The notes: generated from the letters alone by a model not told the origin. 64,000 nt of DNA from Rhodopseudomonas sp. (GCA_016124795.1 WGNB01000006.1:1-64000), one strand, 5' to 3'; shown: positions 35,417 to 42,756, counted from the first letter of the stretch. Numbers and translations are program-made.

Positions 35417-35520
35417 TTGTGCCGCGCACGACCCACAGGCGGATCGGGCGAGCATTGCCGATGCTGAAGAATAAGCATGTCGAGGTGCCGCGGAAGAAGC
35501 ACGACAATTTGCCGGTGTAA
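35411..35520 (+). pseudogene. Diverged second copy of the pccB 3' end
   Basis: In the pccB frame this encodes HVIVPRTTHRRIGRALPML and then a tail of 18 residues plus stop identical to the pccB C-terminus. Against 34973-35082 I count about 92 of 110 matching bases, with many synonymous third-position changes, so it is not a recent exact duplicate. It lacks its own start and the rest of pccB and is a remnant. Confidence 0.9.
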
Positions 35521-35523
35521 AGG

Positions 35524-35961
35524 ATGAACGATTCGATCGAAATGATGGATGGCCGCTTGCGGATGATATGGAAAGCTATAGGTCCCGTAGGGCTTGATAT
35601 ATCCGGGAAATTGGAGTTCCCGAATGTGTCGGCAGTGGCAGGGCTCTATAGGTTTTGCATAGCTCGTTCTGATCTTAAGAAATCGGTTTACGTTGGTGAA
35701 ACGGACAATATCCAGCGGCGCTTCGCTCATTATCGCAATCCTGGGCCGAGCCAAATGACGAACTTGCGGCTAAATTCTCTTTTTAAGGCGGCTCTATCAA
35801 CCGGCGGAAGCATCGAGGTGAGTATTGTGACGGACTCAGCTTGGATCGTCGGTATGAATTTAATGACGGCGAATTTTCGCGAAAAAAGTGTCAGGCGTCT
35901 TTTCGAGAATTTTTCTCTTGTTTTCGGCGAGCTGATACATGTGGAGCAACTCAATAAATAA
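35524..35961 (+). CDS. GIY-YIG nuclease-like protein
   Basis: A 145-aa protein with a GIY-YIG-type core: GLYRF at residues 40-44, VYVGETDNIQRRFAHY at 55-70 (YVG at 56-58 and R65/R66), and a later acidic FREKS segment that could carry the catalytic Glu. The gene begins 4 bp after the stop of the duplicated pccB 3' end and is A/T-rich against its neighbours. Position and composition suggest a mobile homing-type or restriction-associated nuclease; a true catalytic Glu is not proven. Confidence 0.65.
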   Translation: MNDSIEMMDGRLRMIWKAIGPVGLDISGKLEFPNVSAVAGLYRFCIARSDLKKSVYVGETDNIQRRFAHYRNPGPSQMTNLRLNSLFKAALSTGGSIEVSIVTDSAWIVGMNLMTANFREKSVRRLFENFSLVFGELIHVEQLNK

Positions 35962-36081
35962 ATCTGATGCTCGTTCGGCCGCAATAATCATGGCCGCAAT
36001 TGCGTAGTATTAATCAATGGTGGCAACATTGTCGTGCTGCTTGATTGATGCTCGCGCCTTGCCAAAGCGATGTGAGCGCCG

Positions 36082-36163
36082 CCCGTAGGGTGGATTAGCG
36101 AAGCGTAATCCGCCATTCCATATGTCCGGCGCGTTACGCCTTCGGCTAACGCGCCCTACAAAG
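36082..36163. repeat. Palindromic intergenic repeat, paired inverted units
   Basis: One unit, CCCGTAGGGTGGATTAGCGA... to TAATCCGCC (36082-36114), is followed by an inverted unit GGCGCGTTACGCCTTCGGCT... to CCCTACA (36129-36160). Related single units occur at 36252 and 37629. The paired hairpin layout is REP/BIME-like. Confidence 0.8.
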
Positions 36164-36239
36164 CCCTGATCTTAACACCCTTAAACTTCTTGCCCGCCGC
36201 TAGCAGCCGTCTGTCGGCCGTCACCAGCGGGCAGCGCTC
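36156..36239 (-). pseudogene. VapC-type PIN-domain toxin, C-terminal remnant
   Basis: On the minus strand the last residues read CPLVTADRRLLAAGKKFKGV followed by KIRAL and a stop. CPLVTADRRL with the final hydrophobic strand is typical of the C-terminus of PIN-domain VapC toxins. The rest of the domain and any antitoxin are missing; the upstream frame enters repeat sequence, so the gene is broken. Confidence 0.7.
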
Positions 36240-36251
36240 GCACCCGCCCAG

Positions 36252-36284
36252 CCCGTAGGTCGATTTAGCGAAGCGTAATCCGTT
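36252..36284 (+). repeat. Second copy of the GTAGG...TTAGCGAAGCGTAATCCG repeat
   Basis: This copy reads CCCGTAGGTCGATTTAGCGA followed by AGCGTAATCCGTT. It differs from the first by a few bases. Between here and 36687 I see no intact gene; the sequence on either strand shows only frames of poor codon use. Confidence 0.75.
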
Positions 36285-36687
36285 GTTATGGCTGCCTGGC
36301 GCGAGGCGCTTTGCTCTTGCGCTTTGCTGGCGCGCCTTGCGAACTGGCCGCGGCCCCGATTGCCGGTCGAAGATCGGTCCTGCGCTCACCCGCCACGGCG
36401 CAGGCAGAGAGATGGAGTGCCCTTCGGCGCGCCATGTCCTCATCGTGCCGGTGAGGGACAAGATAGATTGGGAATGAACGGCTTGCCCAAGGCCAAGGTG
36501 TAGCACGGGCGCTTCGGCGCGCGTGCAAGGCGACCCGTTGTTTGACAAACAAAATCAGGCCCGGAATTCCAAACTAAATTCGCGTGCGCTTTGAACCTGT
36601 CGTCCGGCTCCGGCGACCCATAGGCATCCGACGCCGTTTGGCGTGCTGCCAATGTCCCGTGGCGTCGCCCCATGACAGGAGGTTCCC

Positions 36688-37131
36688 ATGCGAAAATTTC
36701 TGCTGATGCTTGCTTTTGCTTCTGCCGTCCTGGTTCCGGCGGTCGCGTCGAGTTCCGCTTCCGCAAAAGGCGCCGACGCCACCACGGTGATCTCCGCCTG
36801 CGAACGCGACCCGCATTGCACCTATGGCCCGGCGAAGGACGGAACGCTGCAAGGCTGTTCCCTGCACGCCTGCTTCGAATGCCCGCCCGACGGAACGCAT
36901 CAATGTCATCCCACCCGGCGGACCAGCAAATTGCGCGACCGGATCGGGGCTTTTGGCGGGATCAAGCTATCGCCGGGTTCCAGCCGAAACCGCCATCCTG
37001 TGACGGTCGGCACAGTCAAGGTGAGGTCGTTCAAGGCAGACTCTTTCCATGCAAGCCCCGTTCACGCGAATTCTGCCCATTCAAACGCAATGTCGGGCGG
37101 CGGCATGCACCACAGCGGTCACCGGCATTGA
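36688..37131 (+). CDS. Exported Cys- and His-rich small protein
   Basis: A 147-aa protein with a signal peptide (about residues 1-27, ending SASA-K), a Cys-containing core (ISACERDPHCTYG, GCSLHACFECPPDG, TSHQC-like QCHP) and a Ser/His-rich tail ending GGGMHHSGHRH. AGGAGG lies six bases before the ATG. A metal-binding periplasmic role is suggested by the His tail but not shown. Followed 31 bp later by another exported His-rich protein. Confidence 0.75.
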   Translation: MRKFLLMLAFASAVLVPAVASSSASAKGADATTVISACERDPHCTYGPAKDGTLQGCSLHACFECPPDGTHQCHPTRRTSKLRDRIGAFGGIKLSPGSSRNRHPVTVGTVKVRSFKADSFHASPVHANSAHSNAMSGGGMHHSGHRH

Positions 37132-37162
37132 AGTCTGAACGCCCAGTCGACAGGAGCGCGAG

Positions 37163-37489
37163 ATGACGACACTGATCCTCAGGACCGCGGCCTTCGTTGC
37201 CGTGTCGATGATCGCAACGGCGCCGACCTTTGCCGGTGGTGGAAAAGGCGGCGGCTTCCACAGTCACGCAACTGCGGCCCCGACCGTGCGCGATCACCGT
37301 CATACTGGCGCGAATGCCAGTTTGCACGGCCCCCGCCAGGGTGGCGTCGTGGTGTACGATCCCACCCAGGCGCACAGCTTCGGGCCTCATCCGGGCGGAT
37401 GGGGCAATGGCACCACCGATCATCGCGGGACCAGCGCCACGCACTACAACAGTTCGCAATGGGGCGGCAACGTTAGCGATCATCGCTAG
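37163..37489 (+). CDS. Exported Gly/His-rich small protein
   Basis: A 108-aa protein with a signal peptide (about 1-25, cleavage near TFAG) and a low-complexity mature part with repeated DHR/HT elements (VRDHRHTGANASLH, TTDHRGTSATHY, NVSDHR). GGAGCG lies before the ATG. The repeated D-H-R units suggest metal binding or an exported structural peptide. Probably co-transcribed with the gene before it. Confidence 0.7.
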   Translation: MTTLILRTAAFVAVSMIATAPTFAGGGKGGGFHSHATAAPTVRDHRHTGANASLHGPRQGGVVVYDPTQAHSFGPHPGGWGNGTTDHRGTSATHYNSSQWGGNVSDHR

Positions 37490-37628
37490 GTGGTGACAAC
37501 GCCGTCGCCGAACGCTTTCGTGCAACGAGACGTTCGGCGGCGGTCGTCCGCCGCGAGCCGCCGCTGTTCACGTAGACCGTAGCTGCGGTCATGGACGGGC
37601 AGGCATCCGAATACACGAACGGCACCGG

Positions 37629-37661
37629 CCCGTAGGGCGGATTAGCGAAGCGTAATCCGCC
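37629..37661 (+). repeat. Third copy of the GTAGGG...TAATCCGCC repeat
   Basis: This copy reads CCCGTAGGGCGGATTAGCGA followed by AGCGTAATCCGCC, almost identical to the copy at 36082. It lies between convergent genes. Confidence 0.8.
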
Positions 37662-37695
37662 GTTTCCTTCGAGGCGCTACAAACTAGCGACCGGC

Positions 37696-38181
37696 TCACC
37701 GCAACCGATACCCGGCATGACAGGCCTCGCAGGCGCTGGTCACCTCATGCAGCGCGCCATTGATCTTGCGCATGGCCTCGGCCGTCGGCGCAACGGAAGC
37801 ATCCTGCAACACGATCACCAGCCGGCTCGCGGCGTGATGCATGGTGGTGCCGATGTCCTGCATCGGCTTGGGGAAGTATGGCACCAGATGCGCCGCGCCG
37901 TGCAGGCTGAGCGAGCTCATGCCGAGGCGGGCTTCGGCGACCTTGGCGGCGGCGTCGTATTTCTCGGCGGCGATGTCGCCGAGAATGTCGTTCAGAGTCG
38001 CCAAATGGTCGCGCATGTTGCCGAGCATGTGCGCCTGCATCATCGGCGGCAGCTTGACGAGTTCGCGGTTGTCCGGCGCCGCGCCGTCTTGCGCCCGGCC
38101 CCTATCCGGGAGCAGGGAGACGATCAAACCGAAGATCAGGCCGAGCAGAACCGGCGCGGCGACGATCGTGAGGCGGGGCAT
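37696..38181 (-). CDS. Exported cytochrome c'-like haem protein
   Basis: A 161-aa protein with a signal/anchor segment (about residues 7-31) and a four-helix-bundle-like mature part. It ends in the haem motif CEACHAGYRLR at the extreme C-terminus, as in cytochrome c' proteins. The Met-rich LPPMMQAHMLGNMRDHLATL segment could provide the distal side. ATG 38181 gives a short signal; the longer upstream frame is Arg-rich and unlikely. Confidence 0.82.
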   Translation of the reverse strand: MPRLTIVAAPVLLGLIFGLIVSLLPDRGRAQDGAAPDNRELVKLPPMMQAHMLGNMRDHLATLNDILGDIAAEKYDAAAKVAEARLGMSSLSLHGAAHLVPYFPKPMQDIGTTMHHAASRLVIVLQDASVAPTAEAMRKINGALHEVTSACEACHAGYRLR

Positions 38182-38297
38182 GGGGCATGGTCCTTCATGG
38201 CCGCGCCGTCGGGCGCGGTCGTCGGTGGTCGAGCGTGGCGGCGACGCTAGCCGCCGGCCGCGGGCGGCGCGATGATCGGGATCATAGCGGCGGCTCG

Positions 38298-38393
38298 TCA
38301 TTCCGGGGCTGGCGAAGCCAGAACCCGGAATCCGGACGGGCCCTTATGTGCTTCTGGATTCCGGATCGCCGCTATCGCGGCGTCCGGAATGAC
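38298..38393. repeat. Palindromic intergenic repeat (GTCATTCCGG...CCGGAATGAC)
   Basis: Outer arms GTCATTCCGG (38298-38307) and CCGGAATGAC (38384-38393) enclose inner pairs such as GAACCCGGAATCC/GGATTCCGGATC. I recall this repeat type (ending in CCGGAATGAC) from many Bradyrhizobiaceae genomes. Confidence 0.8.
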
Positions 38394-38408
38394 AGCGAAT
38401 TAAGCCTC

Positions 38409-38437
38409 TTGACAATATTCCTAGTTAGGACTATAAG
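38409..38437 (+). promoter_or_regulatory. Strong sigma70-like promoter with palindrome
   Basis: TTGACA (38409-38414) and TATAAG (38432-38437) are separated by 17 bp. The spacer contains the inverted repeat TCCTA-GT-TAGGA (38419-38430), a likely operator. Transcription would start near 38444, upstream of the structured region that lacks a credible gene. Confidence 0.75.
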
Positions 38438-38443
38438 CACGCC

Positions 38444-39057
38444 ATCCCGTCCCGTTACCGAGGGGCGTTTGATCAGCGTCGTCAGACGCGGGGCGGGGAG
38501 CGGTGGCTGGCGGGGGCGTTGGAGATGCGACGCAACAACCTCATCGGCGGTCCAAGCCGCATCGTCCCGGCCGCCCATCAGGCGGTCACTGGGGCGGACA
38601 TGCACGTGCGCCAAGGGGCTGAAGTCTTGCCGTTGAACGGACCCGATACCAGGGTTCGGGAAACGCCAGGGCGAGGGAGTTCCCCGCCGCGTTCATGGAA
38701 GCCCCGCAGCGGTGGTTAGGTTCGCCTTCGGTAACGAAGGGGGCCTGAAATGTTGGGACCACCGGGGGCGATGCGGAGCAAACCTATAAACACCGCGCGC
38801 GGAATGCCGGGGAACCGGCGGTTTCGTGGTGACTACTGCCTGTGTACTTCTTCACTTTCGTACACAGGGCTGCGGGGTCGTGTGACGCGACATAACGGGT
38901 GTCGGTATTCGGGATTAGCGGGTAATATCAGGGAAGAGCGAGTTTTGACTGTGCTGTAAGGGTTTCTAGCGCGCGTCGGCGCATTTTGGCGGGCGGCGGC
39001 GCGACACATCAAATGTCACCGGCAAGCCTGCCAGCGGCCTTCTAAGGCCGGTTTTAT
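38444..39057 (+). ncRNA. Candidate non-coding structured RNA / conserved repeat family
   Basis: About 610 bp with a promoter in front and a terminator-like hairpin at the end. Inside are a GNRA-capped stem CCTTCG-GTAA-CGAAGG (38725-38740) and a 9-bp stem CCTGTGTAC/GTACACAGG (38839-38868). There is also a GTGCGCC at 38605, like the 5' end of group II introns, but no domain V was found. Short frames (for example 38750-38959) have no ribosome binding site support. I recall similar segments (AAACCTATAAACACC, GGTGACTAC) repeated in Bradyrhizobium relatives. Whether this is one RNA, several repeats or a dead intron is open. Confidence 0.4.
39035..39057 (+). terminator. Terminator-like hairpin at end of the candidate RNA
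   Basis: CGGCC (39035-39039) and GGCCG (39046-39050) enclose TTCTAA and are followed by GTTTTATT. It is just before the prophage left end. Confidence 0.5.
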
Positions 39058-39072
39058 TGATGGTGCCCGGCG

Positions 39073-39187
39073 AACTGGCACTATTTATGGGGTGGGAAAA
39101 GCGAGGTGTGCCAGAACGGATTCCAATAAAGCCGGGCCTTTTTGGAGTCGGGGCCATTCGGAACTGGCACTATTCTGGCACTATTTT
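39073..39187. repeat. Candidate transposase-binding sites at the prophage left end
   Basis: AACTGGCACTATTT (39073-39086), AACTGGCACTATTC (39162-39175) and TCTGGCACTATTTT (39174-39187) are direct copies. A partial inverted copy, TGTGCCAG, lies at 39107-39114. One outer site then two adjacent inner sites about 90 bp in resembles Mu attL (L1 then L2-L3). Confidence 0.75.
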
Positions 39188-39214
39188 AAAGCGGTTAAAG
39201 GCGGCTTTTAGGGG

Positions 39215-39619
39215 CTAGAATAGCGATCCCTGATCCTTGTTTTTCGCGCCCTTATGGGCCGCGCGGTGCCGGTGCACGGTCCGCGCTGTGATGCCAACAT
39301 CGCGAGCGATGGTCCGCGACGAGGCGTTGCTTTTATCCATGTCGTGCACCCGTTTGGCGATCGTCCGCCGCAGCTGCGGATACGCGCCGCCGCCGCCGAG
39401 TGGCACGTCGATGCGCATCCCGCGCCCATCTACGGCATAGTGCGACGCCAGCAGCTCGGCCTTCTGCCGGCCGATACAATCGACCAGCCAGTGCCCATCC
39501 GAAACCTTCGCCGGGACAAAAACCCGCGTTCCGCCAACCCGCGCCGCCAGCAGAACAGCCGCCGGCTCACCGACGATATCGGCGATCTCACGCAATGTTG
39601 GCGGCAACTGCTTTCTCAC
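39215..39619 (-). CDS. Mor-family transcriptional activator
   Basis: Mor proteins activate the middle or late promoters of Mu-like phages. This 134-aa protein has the dimerisation part LREIADIVGEPAAVLLAARV with GGTRVFVPAKV, a second WLVDCIGRQKAELLASHY, and a C-terminal HTH, SSRTIARDVGITARTVHRHR. The GTG start overlaps the previous stop as GTGA. It is the last early gene, next to the left end, and probably turns on the rightward late genes. Confidence 0.85.
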   Translation of the reverse strand: MRKQLPPTLREIADIVGEPAAVLLAARVGGTRVFVPAKVSDGHWLVDCIGRQKAELLASHYAVDGRGMRIDVPLGGGGAYPQLRRTIAKRVHDMDKSNASSRTIARDVGITARTVHRHRAAHKGAKNKDQGSLF

Positions 39620-39840
39620 GGCGCGACCACCCCGCGCATGACACAGGTGACGGTTGACGGATTTCCGTCGCGCTTGCGCCAGACCAGGCGTACCGACATG
39701 GACATGTCGCGTGCGATCCAGGCGCGACCGCCACACCGCCTATAGCCGCGCTCGATCCAGTCGCTGTTGATCGTGCACAACTCGTCATCACCAGCGATGA
39801 TGCGTTCGATATCAACGACGATGGTGGGCTGTCGGCTCAT
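39616..39840 (-). CDS. Small phage protein of unknown function
   Basis: A 74-aa protein (MSRQPTIVVDIERIIAGDDE) that looks like a compact beta-rich domain with INSDWIERGYRRCGGRAWIA. Coupled on both sides (ATGA upstream, GTGA downstream). No family recognised. Confidence 0.75.
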   Translation of the reverse strand: MSRQPTIVVDIERIIAGDDELCTINSDWIERGYRRCGGRAWIARDMSMSVRLVWRKRDGNPSTVTCVMRGVVAP

Positions 39841-40004
39841 TTCCGGCGGCCCTTGGTTTTGTCATCGCGTTCGAGTGCCGCGCGGAGGTGATCGGCAAGG
39901 CCGTCGCCATAAGTTGCGGCGGCCTCGGCAAGCATCAGGCGCTGCACCAACGGCTCGTGGGAGCGGTCACGTATCGCGGCCAGCAATTTTTCCGCGCTAC
40001 TCAT
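39837..40004 (-). CDS. 55-aa phage protein of unknown function
   Basis: Reads MSSAEKLLAAIRDRSHEPLV then QRLMLAEAAATYGDGLADHL and a basic tail DDKTKGRRK. A strong GAGGGAGGTGAGG lies just before the ATG, and its stop overlaps the next start (ATGA). Helical, charged; no family recognised. Confidence 0.7.
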   Translation of the reverse strand: MSSAEKLLAAIRDRSHEPLVQRLMLAEAAATYGDGLADHLRAALERDDKTKGRRK

Positions 40005-40041
40005 TCCTCACCTCCCTCTTTTTTGCCGATTGCCTTACCGG

Positions 40042-40584
40042 TCATGCGAACGTTCCGCCACTTGTGCCACGGCGTGCCCACTTGCCGGCACGCCGACGGT
40101 CAGAAGGCGGCTGATAGGCTAAGCAGCAGTGGAAGCTGCAATAGGACCGGCCTTCGGCTGCATCACCGCCGCAGAAGAAAAAATCCGGGCCGCTCGGATC
40201 GCCGACCGGCCAACGGCAGGAATTGCTGGTGAGCTGAGTCAGCAGCTTGCGCTGTGCGAATGGAATGATGATTTCCGGTGCTTCAACCGGATCGGTCTCG
40301 AACTCGTAGTCATAGGCCAGCCCGGTATTGCCACCCAGCTGCGGCCGCTGCACGCGCATCGGCTGGCCGGCCGAGCGCTGCTTGCGGGGGCGCGGCGCAG
40401 CGGAGGATGGGCTCTTGGCCCGTCTAGAAAGGCCGAGACGGTGCACCTTGCCGATCACGGCATTGCGTTTGATATAGCCTAGCTCGGCCGCGATCTGGCT
40501 CGCGCTCAACCCATCACTCCAAAGCTGTTTGAGAATTGTGACGCGCTCGTCGGTCCATCCAGGATCGGAATAATTTAACGACAT
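40042..40584 (-). CDS. GcrA-family cell-cycle regulator homologue encoded by the prophage
   Basis: GcrA is an alphaproteobacterial sigma70-associated regulator that acts on CcrM-methylated promoters. The N-terminal part matches the family closely: PGWTDERVTILKQLWSDGLS, then ASQIAAELGYIKRNAVIGKVHR is the HTH. The C-terminal part has the family Cys segment (SCRWPVGDPSG, FFFCGGDA, YCSFHC). At 180 aa it has near-normal length. A phage copy could recast host cell-cycle genes or use methylated phage promoters. Confidence 0.9.
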   Translation of the reverse strand: MSLNYSDPGWTDERVTILKQLWSDGLSASQIAAELGYIKRNAVIGKVHRLGLSRRAKSPSSAAPRPRKQRSAGQPMRVQRPQLGGNTGLAYDYEFETDPVEAPEIIIPFAQRKLLTQLTSNSCRWPVGDPSGPDFFFCGGDAAEGRSYCSFHCCLAYQPPSDRRRAGKWARRGTSGGTFA

Positions 40585-40897
40585 GCCAAATACTCCTGCG
40601 CTCCGCGACCGGCCGGCCGCTATTGGGTTGAAGTGAAAGGCGATCGACCAGCCCGCGCACCGCCGCTTCATGCGGCTCCAGCGAGATAATCAACCGGTAG
40701 AGATCGACCATCACTGCGTTATCCCGTCGGAGACGATCAAGCTCCAACAAGAAAGTACGCCGGGAATCGTTATCGTTAATCCCGGCGACGAAAGCCTCGG
40801 TGCGCTCGTCGATCACGCCTTGATTGATCGTGAGCAGCAAAATCGCCGCCATTTCCGCGAACGTCGTTTCCGGTAGAATGGCGCGATGTTCGGTCAT
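40514..40897 (-). CDS. Phage protein of unknown function
   Basis: A 127-aa protein (MTEHRAILPETTFAEMAAIL). Mostly helical and charged. Its end overlaps the gcrA-like gene by 71 bp and its start overlaps the preceding stop as ATGA, which supports the frame. No family recognised. Confidence 0.7.
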   Translation of the reverse strand: MTEHRAILPETTFAEMAAILLLTINQGVIDERTEAFVAGINDNDSRRTFLLELDRLRRDNAVMVDLYRLIISLEPHEAAVRGLVDRLSLQPNSGRPVAERRSIWHVVKLFRSWMDRRARHNSQTALE

Positions 40898-41352
40898 GCC
40901 GAGCCCTTGCATGCGACAGTTGCGAGACCGCCTTTGCTGATAATTTCGACCAGATCGCAACACTCACCGATTAAATGACTGAAGACATCGAGCGTGAACT
41001 CGGCGACCGCGAAGGCCTTGCCGTCCTCGTCGAGGAATTCGATGGTCGGCGCGCCGGCCGCGGTCGACGCCACACGCACGCCGGTTGCCGCCGGCAGGTC
41101 ATCATCCGCCATACAGGCCTCCACCTTTGAGAGTTCGACCGTGATCTCCATGCCGCCGAGCGACATGGCCAACATCACATTGTTGAGGTTCTTCTCGATC
41201 AGCCGCCAGCAGCGGTAGCTCAGGCAGGCCTGTGCGAAGGCAACGCCATCGACCCCGGCCATTTCGAGGCGCGGCGCGATTATGCAGGCGAACGAACATT
41301 CGGCCGGTGTGAAGGTGCGGATTGAAAAAGCCGTAGCGCGCGCGATGGTCAT
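40894..41352 (-). CDS. Phage protein of unknown function
   Basis: A 152-aa protein (MTIARATAFSIRTFTPAECS). It has FLDEDGKAFAVAEFTLDVFS near the C-terminus and several cysteines. ATGA overlaps on both sides place it firmly in the early operon. No family recognised. Confidence 0.75.
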   Translation of the reverse strand: MTIARATAFSIRTFTPAECSFACIIAPRLEMAGVDGVAFAQACLSYRCWRLIEKNLNNVMLAMSLGGMEITVELSKVEACMADDDLPAATGVRVASTAAGAPTIEFLDEDGKAFAVAEFTLDVFSHLIGECCDLVEIISKGGLATVACKGSA

Positions 41353-42044
41353 GCGGCGGCTCCCGTCTTTGCCAGAGCCGCACGCAGCTTGCGGCCGAGC
41401 GCCTTCTGCACCGTGTCGTAATGGTTCAGGTCGAAGTCGCCCCACCGTCGGCCGGCGATCTTGACCGCGAAATTGTCCAGCTCCGCCAGCGGTGAAGCGA
41501 TCGCCGCCACAGGTGCGGCGCCGGCCGTGACCAGCATCATCCATTGGGCATCGATCACCGCGCGCTTCGACGCGGCGATTTCGTCACCGTCGGCTTTGCC
41601 GTCCTTCTTCCACGACTCGCGAGCCGGCCATGCGACTTTGCCGTCGCGCTTCAACCAGCTTTTAAGCGCCTCGATCGCGGACGTGGCTTGCCCAGGCTCG
41701 CGCAGAAATCGCGTATGCGAGACGCCGCATTGACGCTCAAGGAAGGAAAGCATCGCTCGGTCGCTGCGGTCGCGTACCAGGCCGAGGTCATAGGCCGCGA
41801 TCCAGAGCGCGCGCATCTTCTTGGCCGCCGGACTGGTCAGTCCGGCGACGGCGCCAGCAACGCCGGCTTCGAGCGACAGCGCCTTGAGCTTGTCGATGAC
41901 GCGCGCCGCCCCACCGGCACTTAGCGCCTTGCTCGAACGGACGCCGGCCTCGCGCTCCATGAAGTCGCGACGCACGTCGTCGTCCATGCCAGCCTTTTTG
42001 GCGAGCGTATGGATGGCGGCGATTTGGGGGGCGGTCGCGCTCAT
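41349..42044 (-). CDS. GemA-like (Mu gp16, DUF1018) regulatory protein
   Basis: A 231-aa protein with the family N-terminus QIAAIHTLAKKAGMDDDVRR and FMEREAGVRSSKALSAGGAA. In Mu, GemA alters host gene expression and supercoiling. The C-terminal half carries a second conserved unit, WKKDGKADGDEIAASKRAVI. ATGA coupling on both sides. Assignment rests on the N-terminal DUF1018 pattern. Confidence 0.85.
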   Translation of the reverse strand: MSATAPQIAAIHTLAKKAGMDDDVRRDFMEREAGVRSSKALSAGGAARVIDKLKALSLEAGVAGAVAGLTSPAAKKMRALWIAAYDLGLVRDRSDRAMLSFLERQCGVSHTRFLREPGQATSAIEALKSWLKRDGKVAWPARESWKKDGKADGDEIAASKRAVIDAQWMMLVTAGAAPVAAIASPLAELDNFAVKIAGRRWGDFDLNHYDTVQKALGRKLRAALAKTGAAA

Positions 42045-42439
42045 GATAGCACCGCCACGTCGTCTCGCCTGACATCACATTCACGCTGGTCGATGAATAG
42101 CGTCACCGCATCGGCAATCACGTCGATGGGCTCTTCGTCGTGGCGGCGGCAATAGCGGTCGAGCAGTGCCTGAATGCCTGGCGGCAGGCTCGACGCCATC
42201 GCTGGCGGCGTTCGATCGATGACTCGGATCGAATAGGCCTGGCGCGGCGTGAATGAAATATAACCGCGTTCGGCCAGCCGGCCGATTTGCGTCGTCACGC
42301 CGCTTTTGCTCGTGCGGCCGAGCATATTGGCGATCTCTTGCAAGCTCGGCGAGCGCTGGTGAAGGGCTGTTAAAATAACGATGGTGTTGAGAACCTTAAT
42401 CAGTGTCGGCGTAAGTCCGTTGAGCGCACTGCCGTTCAT
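42041..42439 (-). CDS. LexA/MarR-type winged-HTH protein
   Basis: A 132-aa protein with an HTH resembling the LexA DNA-binding domain (SPSLQEIANMLGRTSKSGVT then TQIGRLAERGYISFTPRQAY). The C-terminal part (LPPGIQALLDRYCRRHDEEP) has no peptidase motif. It is coupled by ATGA to the GemA gene and is probably a phage early regulator. Confidence 0.75.
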   Translation of the reverse strand: MNGSALNGLTPTLIKVLNTIVILTALHQRSPSLQEIANMLGRTSKSGVTTQIGRLAERGYISFTPRQAYSIRVIDRTPPAMASSLPPGIQALLDRYCRRHDEEPIDVIADAVTLFIDQRECDVRRDDVAVLS

Positions 42440-42756
42440 GATGCCGCTCCTTGCATTGCGGTGGCGGGAGCCATCCGACGCCGCGCCCGCTTGTCGCGGG
42501 TGCCGCGCGCCACGACGGCCAGTTCGAGGTCGAGCGCGTTGAGCGCGGCGTCGAGCAGGTCGATGCGCGCCATATGACGGGACCGCCAGAACCGCATGGT
42601 GTCGACGCCAACGCCGCTACGGGTTGATATCTCGGCGAACGTCGTCTGTTGTTCGTTCACGTGCTCGACGAACTCACGGATCAATGGATGGCAATGCACC
42701 GGAATGCTGATCTCGCCGCGCCGGTTGTTGCCGCTGTATTTGCCGCCGGCCATCAC
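42436..42756 (-). CDS. XRE-like HTH protein
   Basis: About 106 aa with an HTH-like segment, TTFAEISTRSGVGVDTMRFW. Start is either GTG 42756, which overlaps the upstream stop as GTGA, or the next codon ATG 42753. The first fits the coupling habit of this operon. The C-terminus is basic. Likely DNA-binding. Confidence 0.7.
   Translation of the reverse strand: MMAGGKYSGNNRRGEISIPVHCHPLIREFVEHVNEQQTTFAEISTRSGVGVDTMRFWRSRHMARIDLLDAALNALDLELAVVARGTRDKRARRRMAPATAMQGAAS

Noticed and set aside
36156-36548. Full 130-aa minus-strand gene
   Set aside because: Only the last quarter looks like a protein family (PIN domain); the rest overlaps a repeat and has poor codon use, so only the remnant is annotated.
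38605-38940. Degenerate group II intron
   Set aside because: GTGCGCC and a GNRA hairpin are suggestive, but I found no domain V/VI, no 3' AY end and no reverse transcriptase. Kept only as an alternative for the candidate RNA.
38750-38959. 69-aa frame in the candidate RNA region
   Set aside because: No ribosome binding site, and the same type of peptide is known to me as a misannotation of a repeat; the sequence reads better as structured RNA.
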